Positions 59,268 to 64,000 of a stretch of DNA of 64,000 nt are shown in pieces. The notes beneath the pieces were generated by a model. That model was not told the DNA's origin and did not search any database. It saw only the letters and a list, made by a program, of their open reading frames with translations. The stretch is from Methylosinus sp. H3A (GTDB lineage: Bacteria > Pseudomonadota > Alphaproteobacteria > Rhizobiales > Beijerinckiaceae): assembly GCF_015709455.1 (NCBI RefSeq), contig NZ_JADNQW010000005.1, forward strand, positions 1,054,001 through 1,118,000, in the 5' to 3' direction. The position numbers and the translations under genes were made by a program. How positions within the stretch are numbered: position 1 is the stretch's first letter; every line of letters begins with the position of its first letter.

Positions 59268-61631
59268 TCAGGGTCGGTACTGCTCCTCGCGACGAAACAG
59301 TGGCTCGGCGCCGAAGTCGTATTTCAGCTCCGCGAAAAAAGTGCGCTGCGGATAGGGCGCGAAGAGATAGTTGCGATAATTATTGATATTGTTGACGCCG
59401 GCGACGGCGGTCCAATTGGGCGCGAATTTCCAGCTTCCGCGCAGATCGAGCTGGATATTGCGGCCATAGGCGCCGAAGGTCTCGGTGTTCCAATCGTAAT
59501 TGTCGAGCTGGCCGTGCGAGGCGGATTTGTAGCGAAAGCCCGCGGACAGCGTCAGATCCTTGGTCACATGATAGGTCGCGACCCATTTGACCTTCCAGCG
59601 CGGCATTTGCAGAACGTCCTTGCCGACATAGCGCTGGTTCTTCTGATTGGAGAGAATCTCGTCGGTCGTGTAGGTGGCGTTGGCGTCGAGGTCGAAGCCG
59701 TCGACGAGAATGTCCTTCAAGCCGACGGCGCCCTCGACGCCATTGTAGCGAACCTTTCCGACATTGGAGAAATTGGTGACATTGGGAACGACCGTGACGT
59801 CCGTTTGCGAGACGATGCCGTTCCAGCGATCCTCATGGAAGAAGGCGAGATGCGCATTATGCGCGCCGAACAGATATTCGGCGGCGAGCTCGTAGGAGTC
59901 GGCCTGCTCCGCCTTCAGATCCGGGCTGTTGATGACGATGCCGCTCGGCGACACGGTGCGCTGATAGAGCTCTGTGACGCCCGGAAAGCGGGTGACATTG
60001 CCATAGGAGCCGCGCAGCAGCAGATCGGGCGTCGCCTGAAAGGCGAGCGAGGCTTTCGGCATGAAGGCGGCGAGATCGCGCTCCGGCTGCCGCGTTCCCG
60101 TTCCGCGCGCATTCTCGTTGAAGCCGTCGAAAGCGCGCCACCACTCCTGGCGTCCGCCGAGCGTGAGCGTCCATTGCGGCGCGAGCTTCCACACGTCCTG
60201 AACATAGACGGCTCTGTTCTCGGTCTTGCCATAGGAGCGCTGCGCCTGCTGCAGGTAGTAGGACGACCAATAGGTCGGCGTGCTCTGCAAATGCAGCTTC
60301 AGCGTATATTCGTCGAGATGTCCGCCGAAAGAAACTTCGTGCTTGCCGAACAGCTCCTCCTCCGGGCGCCAGATGAAGCGCATGTCCATCACCTTCCAGC
60401 CCGTGCCGCTGTATTCGCGCGTCTGGCCGGAGGTGTCGACGCCATATTTCAACGCCGAGACGCTGACGTCGCGCATCAGATCATAGGAGCTGCCGACCAG
60501 CTCCATGTCGAAGACGCCGCCGGTCTGCGTCTTGAACTCGGCGCCCTGCATCAGATGCAGGAACTCCGTATGCGAGGGATTTAGCCCCGAGAGGGCGAAA
60601 TTGACGCCATTCATCGTGATACGGCCATTGCTCGTGTTGTAGACGGGCAGTCCGGTCGTCGCGCTTCTCAAATAGCTCTGCGGATCTATGTTCAGGCCGA
60701 GCTGCATCAGCCCGATCGTGTAGCTGAGCCGCGCATCCTTGTTGAAGTCATAGGCGAGCTTCAGCGTGCCGACATTCTCTTCCGTCGTCTGCAGGCCGGC
60801 GGTGCCGAACACGCCGCGCGGCGCGCCTTGTCGATCGACATCGAAATAGCCGCCGACGACGGGCGTTCCCGCTGCGCCGCCAGGGCTCGACGAGCTGACA
60901 TAGGAAATCGGCTGCGAATGCGTCAGCAGATGGTTGTAGGCCGCGCGCCAGGAGAAATCGCCGATGCGGTCGCCGACCGAGACGCCGCCGGTGAAGCCGG
61001 GATTGGTCCTGTGCGTCGCATATTGATCGTCATAGGGCGCGAGAATGCCCTGCAGATTGGAGTGCAGCTCGAATTTCTCCGGCATCTTCGTCGTATAGGT
61101 GATCACGCCGCCGATGGAATTGCCGGAATAGAGCGCGGAATAGGGCCCGTACATGACATCGATGCGCGACACCTCCTCGGGCACGATCATCGAATATTTT
61201 GGCGTGTGCTCGCTGGCGCCGAACAACGCCGAGATCAGAATCCCGTCCTTATAGACGAGCTGCCTCTGCGGCTCGAACGGACCGATGGTGCGGCCGGTCA
61301 TGCTCTGGAAGCGGTCGCCGGGGAATTTGGCCGACATGTCGAGGCTCGGCGCATAGCGCAGCATCTCGATCGCCGTTGTGGCGTTGACCGTTTCCGCGAT
61401 CTTGGCGGCAGTCACCGTATGGACGACGGCTGGAATATGGTCCGGAATGGCCTTGGAGAAGGGCTTTTCGGCAACCGCCTTCGCCGGCCCCGACGACGAC
61501 GCGTCGCCTCCTCCCTCGCCCGCCACTTCGATTTCCGGAAGGGCCTCCTGCGCGAAAGCGCAGAGCGGCGAAACGACGGCGAGCGTCAACGCTGCGACGG
61601 ACGCGCCGCCGCGGAACAGGTAACGAGACAT
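59268..61631 (-). CDS. TonB-dependent outer-membrane receptor of the MbnP/RND block
   Basis: A 787-residue receptor with a signal peptide ending CAFAQ, a plug domain (about 55-190: AAKIAETVNATTAIEMLRYA, MYGPYSALYSGNSIGGVITY) and a 22-strand barrel that contains a C-terminal LFAPYPQRTFFAELKYDF. The plug is of the siderophore/copper-chelate receptor type. It lies 59 bp after a His/Cys-rich DUF2946-like gene and 42 bp before the PepSY gene. The ligand is unknown; copper-methanobactin or another metallophore is plausible from the mbnP neighbour. No FecR/FecI-like signalling extension is seen. Confidence 0.87.
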   Translation of the reverse strand: MSRYLFRGGASVAALTLAVVSPLCAFAQEALPEIEVAGEGGGDASSSGPAKAVAEKPFSKAIPDHIPAVVHTVTAAKIAETVNATTAIEMLRYAPSLDMSAKFPGDRFQSMTGRTIGPFEPQRQLVYKDGILISALFGASEHTPKYSMIVPEEVSRIDVMYGPYSALYSGNSIGGVITYTTKMPEKFELHSNLQGILAPYDDQYATHRTNPGFTGGVSVGDRIGDFSWRAAYNHLLTHSQPISYVSSSSPGGAAGTPVVGGYFDVDRQGAPRGVFGTAGLQTTEENVGTLKLAYDFNKDARLSYTIGLMQLGLNIDPQSYLRSATTGLPVYNTSNGRITMNGVNFALSGLNPSHTEFLHLMQGAEFKTQTGGVFDMELVGSSYDLMRDVSVSALKYGVDTSGQTREYSGTGWKVMDMRFIWRPEEELFGKHEVSFGGHLDEYTLKLHLQSTPTYWSSYYLQQAQRSYGKTENRAVYVQDVWKLAPQWTLTLGGRQEWWRAFDGFNENARGTGTRQPERDLAAFMPKASLAFQATPDLLLRGSYGNVTRFPGVTELYQRTVSPSGIVINSPDLKAEQADSYELAAEYLFGAHNAHLAFFHEDRWNGIVSQTDVTVVPNVTNFSNVGKVRYNGVEGAVGLKDILVDGFDLDANATYTTDEILSNQKNQRYVGKDVLQMPRWKVKWVATYHVTKDLTLSAGFRYKSASHGQLDNYDWNTETFGAYGRNIQLDLRGSWKFAPNWTAVAGVNNINNYRNYLFAPYPQRTFFAELKYDFGAEPLFRREEQYRP

Positions 61632-61690
61632 GATTTCCCCCCAACAGCCGGAACAAAACCGGCGTTTCCTTCGACTTCGGCCGACAGGCG

Positions 61691-62029
61691 TCAGGAGAAA
61701 CGGGGAGGGGCGTGGGAAGGCGGCTTACGACCGGCTATGAAAAAAGAGATGAGCGGATCGGCTGCCGGAACGGGCGCCGCGACAGGCGGGAAAGGCGCGA
61801 GCCGCGACGCCGCTGCGACGACCGCGAAAATCGCCGCGCAGCAGAGAACGCAATGATCGCAATGGCTGGAATGATGCGCGTCGGCAGGCGCGTCGTCGCC
61901 GCCGGCGAGACGGCAGCCGATCGAGACGCCGTCGCTCCCGTCCGCGGGCATGGAGGCGGCCGACGGCGCGACGCCCTGCAACAGCAGAGCGCATGACAGC
62001 GCGAGCAAGGCCAACCAACGCCTGAACAT
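61691..62029 (-). CDS. DUF2946-like His/Cys-rich small protein
   Basis: A 112-residue protein with a signal peptide or N-terminal TM (about residues 5-25), a metal-binding-like cluster HHSSHCDHCVLCC at residues 52-64, a second hydrophobic segment (CAAIFAVVAAASRL) and a Pro-rich tail. This arrangement resembles DUF2946 proteins, which often occur near copper or TonB genes. No Shine-Dalgarno sequence is visible before the ATG. It is the first structural gene after the regulators and lies upstream of the TonB receptor. A copper-related role is inference. Confidence 0.65.
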   Translation of the reverse strand: MFRRWLALLALSCALLLQGVAPSAASMPADGSDGVSIGCRLAGGDDAPADAHHSSHCDHCVLCCAAIFAVVAAASRLAPFPPVAAPVPAADPLISFFIAGRKPPSHAPPRFS

Positions 62030-62068
62030 ATTTGGTATTCCGCCGCGAACGCCAAAAGATCACTCAAT

Positions 62069-62142
62069 TGTTACCAATCACCGCCCGCCTTGGCAAGAGC
62101 TTGTGTCGCTCGCGTGACGTTTCCAGCTTTACGTGTTACCAA
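62069..62142. promoter_or_regulatory. Direct repeats in the control region of the MbnP/TonB block
   Basis: TGTTACCAA occurs at 62069-62077 and again at 62134-62142, 65 bp apart, in the only long gap (205 bp) of the block, between the kinase stop and the DUF2946-like start. On the transcribed strand they read TTGGTAACA. OmpR-type regulators bind direct repeats, so these are candidate sites for the adjacent regulator. Confidence 0.4.
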
Positions 62143-62234
62143 ATTGCAACATTCATGATGAGACGGCGCTCATCGCAGCCGGCGCGGACAAATGTGCGTC
62201 GACTCGGCAAATCTCGCATATTCGCGCAAATAGC

Positions 62235-63653
62235 TCACAGCGCGTCCTCGACCAGCGCGCCGATCGCGCTTGTCGCATGGGGCGCGAAGGGACGAAAGCC
62301 GACGACGAAGGTGGCTCCGCCGCCGGGCGTGTCCGCGACGCGAATCTCGCCGTCGAGCTCGCGCGCCAGCTCCTTGACGATGGCGAGCCCCAATCCTGTG
62401 CCCGGAGTCGTCTCCTCCTTGCGCCAGAACGGCTCGAAGATCAGGCTGCGATCCTCGAGCGCGACGCCGCTTCCATGGTCCACGACATCCGCTCGGGCGT
62501 CCGCGCCGACGCGCACGATCACCGTTCCGCCTTCGGGCTCTGCGCGCAGCGCATTTTCGACGAGATTGCCGAGGACGCTCTCGATCGCCCAGGGAAATCC
62601 GCGCACCATGACCGGCTCGTCGGGCCCCTCGAATGCGATCTCCTTTTTCGCATCGATCGCGACGGGCATGAAATCGGCCGCCACTTTCAACGCCGTCGCG
62701 CCGAGGTCCACGCAAAGACTCATGTCGCAGCGACGCTCGCGCGCCTGCGCCAGCACCAGCAATTGATCGACGATCGTTTGGATTCGGCGCACATCGCGCG
62801 TGATCTCGCGCTTGAGATCGGAGCCGTCGAGCTTGGCGACGCGCGCCCGCAGCACGGTGATCGGCGTGCGCAGCTCATGCGCGGCGTTGGCGGTGAAGCG
62901 CCTTTGCGCGGCGACGCCTTCCTCGACGCGCGCGATCGCGCCATTCACCGCCTCCACGAAAGGCGTGATCTCGATCGGCAGGCCTTTGGCCCCGAGCGGC
63001 TTGTGCAGCGAATCGACAGTGATGGCCGCGGCCTCGACCGTCGCCGCCCGCAGCGGCGCGAATGAGCGCCGCACGACGAGCGTCGCGACCAGCGCCGCCG
63101 CCGAGCCGAGCGGCAGAAAAGCGATGAAATTATTGAGCGAGAGGAAATTCACCAGCTGCCAGAGCGCGTCGTCCCAATGGAACCACGCGCCATAGGTGGC
63201 GATGGTGAGCTTGCCGAAGGCCGTGTCGATCGAGCGCACATAGCCGCGCGCGTTGGGATCGGGATCGTCGGAGACATGGAAGAGGCCGCTATAGCTGTCG
63301 ACTCCGGCGCGGCTCAGGGCCGTGAACAGCCTCTCGTCCGAGCCTGCAACGAGCTTGCCCGTCGCGCGTTCGAGAATGGCGAAGCGAAATTGCGGATTGC
63401 GCTCGAACTGACTCTGCAGCGCCGGAGTCCGCGTCACCGTGAGCGCGCCGTCCGGGCCTTTGCGCAAGGCGCCGGTCAAAATTTCCTTCGACCGCTTCGT
63501 CGTCCAGCTCTCGAGGCTCGAATTGGAGCTGTCGCCGATATGCAATGCGGAGAGCGGCAGGAACACCGTCACCGGCAGAGTGAAATAGGCGACGAAGGAG
63601 CCCAGAATCCAGTAGAAGACGAGCCGGGCGGAAAGCGATTGCGTGAATTTCAT
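62235..63653 (-). CDS. Sensor histidine kinase, EnvZ/CusS-like
   Basis: A 472-residue transmembrane kinase with TM1 about residues 10-34, a periplasmic domain of about 145 residues, TM2 about 172-195, HisKA with H259 in ANAAHELRTPITVLRA, N-box LGNLVENALRAEPEG, G1 VVDHGSGV and G2 GTGLGLAIVKELAREL. The ATG at 63653 overlaps the regulator stop (ATGA), so the pair is co-translated. It is upstream of, and in line with, the metal-handling block, which suggests metal or metallophore sensing. The sensor domain has no obvious metal motif beyond a few His (H126, H159). Confidence 0.87.
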   Translation of the reverse strand: MKFTQSLSARLVFYWILGSFVAYFTLPVTVFLPLSALHIGDSSNSSLESWTTKRSKEILTGALRKGPDGALTVTRTPALQSQFERNPQFRFAILERATGKLVAGSDERLFTALSRAGVDSYSGLFHVSDDPDPNARGYVRSIDTAFGKLTIATYGAWFHWDDALWQLVNFLSLNNFIAFLPLGSAAALVATLVVRRSFAPLRAATVEAAAITVDSLHKPLGAKGLPIEITPFVEAVNGAIARVEEGVAAQRRFTANAAHELRTPITVLRARVAKLDGSDLKREITRDVRRIQTIVDQLLVLAQARERRCDMSLCVDLGATALKVAADFMPVAIDAKKEIAFEGPDEPVMVRGFPWAIESVLGNLVENALRAEPEGGTVIVRVGADARADVVDHGSGVALEDRSLIFEPFWRKEETTPGTGLGLAIVKELARELDGEIRVADTPGGGATFVVGFRPFAPHATSAIGALVEDAL

Positions 63654-64000
63654 TCCTCGGCGCTCCGAATGAGATAGCCGATGCCGCGGGCGGCGTGGAT
63701 ATCCGCTCGCGCGCTCTGATTCTTCAGGCGCTGACGCAAACGATGAATCAGCATCTTCAGCGCGTCGGCCTGATCCGCGCCCTGGCCGCCGTAGATTTCG
63801 TCGAGCAGATCGGCGCGCGTCACGGCGAGGCCGGCGCGGCGCATCAGCGCGCCGAGCAGGACAAGCTCCAGCTTCGGCGCTAGAAACAGCCGGCCATTGA
63901 CGAAGCCGCGCTGCTCCTCGAGCTCGAAGCTGAGCGCGCCCACCCGCACGGAGGGCGCCGTCTGCGGGCCCGGACGCCGCAGAACGGCGCGAATGCGCGC
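63650..64000 (-). CDS. OmpR-family response regulator, C-terminal part (partial)
   Basis: The frame is open at the right edge, so the receiver domain lies outside the window. The visible 116 residues are the winged-helix domain: VGALSFELEEQRGFVNGRLF, ALMRRAGLAVTRADLLDEIY, ALKMLIHRLRQRLKNQSARA and the end DIHAARGIGYLIRSAEE. It is the cognate regulator of the overlapping kinase, and its likely targets include the block to its left. Confidence 0.88.
   Translation of the reverse strand, partial: ARIRAVLRRPGPQTAPSVRVGALSFELEEQRGFVNGRLFLAPKLELVLLGALMRRAGLAVTRADLLDEIYGGQGADQADALKMLIHRLRQRLKNQSARADIHAARGIGYLIRSAEE

Noticed and set aside
1..64000. CRISPR arrays, insertion sequences, tRNA or rRNA genes
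   Set aside because: No regularly spaced direct repeats, transposase motifs or cloverleaf/rRNA sequences were recognised on reading; dedicated searches were not possible.

Overview
The window is GC-rich alphaproteobacterial chromosome. XerC, Usg, the DUF1476/zeta-type F1 inhibitor, ALA synthase HemA and the TldD/TldE-LspA block all point to Rhizobiales. A lanmodulin with a PQQ-associated ABC set, an MbnP/CorA-type copper protein and a molybdo/tungsto formate dehydrogenase point to a methylotroph, most likely a Methylosinus/Methylocystis-like methanotroph. The family assignment is inference; no methane or methanol oxidation genes are present.

Layout. 1-6.3 kb: housekeeping genes (end of lpdA, usg, a HbpS/GlcG-like protein, xerC, zeta inhibitor, purC, hemA). 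6.5-10.9 kb: two paralogous histidine kinase/NarL-type regulator pairs arranged as mirror images around two palindromic repeats. 10.97-15.3 kb: lanmodulin followed by an overlapping PQQ-associated ABC set (binding protein, beta-propeller, ATPase, permease) that resembles the lanthanide-uptake (lut) locus of Methylorubrum. 15.3-22.9 kb: leftward exopolysaccharide genes (initiating sugar transferase, Wza, Wzc tyrosine kinase, a membrane-anchored J-like protein) followed by a crotonase-fold protein and a nitroreductase.

23.3-33.5 kb: formate dehydrogenase alpha subunit, divergent from a FecBCD-type metal-chelate importer. Two small TiaS-like DDTD proteins are translationally coupled to that importer, and a TonB-dependent receptor follows. 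The two divergent transcription units share an inverted 9-bp motif. 33.6-39.4 kb: tamA-tamB. 39.7-43.7 kb: tldD-tldE-lspA and a secreted protein. 43.7-44.1 kb: a decayed alpha-carbonic anhydrase. 44.3-47.0 kb: an active/inactive M16 peptidase pair. 47.0-49.2 kb: an AT-rich island with tandem leftward terminators, and a PAS kinase whose ATP-binding half looks degenerate.

49.25-64.0 kb: one long leftward block. It runs OmpR-type regulator, sensor kinase, His/Cys-rich DUF2946-like protein, TonB receptor, PepSY membrane protein, MbnP, membrane-fusion protein and two RND pumps. Gene order suggests a metal-sensing unit that couples outer-membrane uptake, inner-membrane reduction, a periplasmic copper protein and RND export. 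No MbnH partner is in the window. Short palindromic repeats of at least two families are scattered between genes, and one fragment lies inside the signal-peptide codons of the beta-propeller gene.

No tRNA, rRNA, CRISPR array or insertion sequence was recognised.
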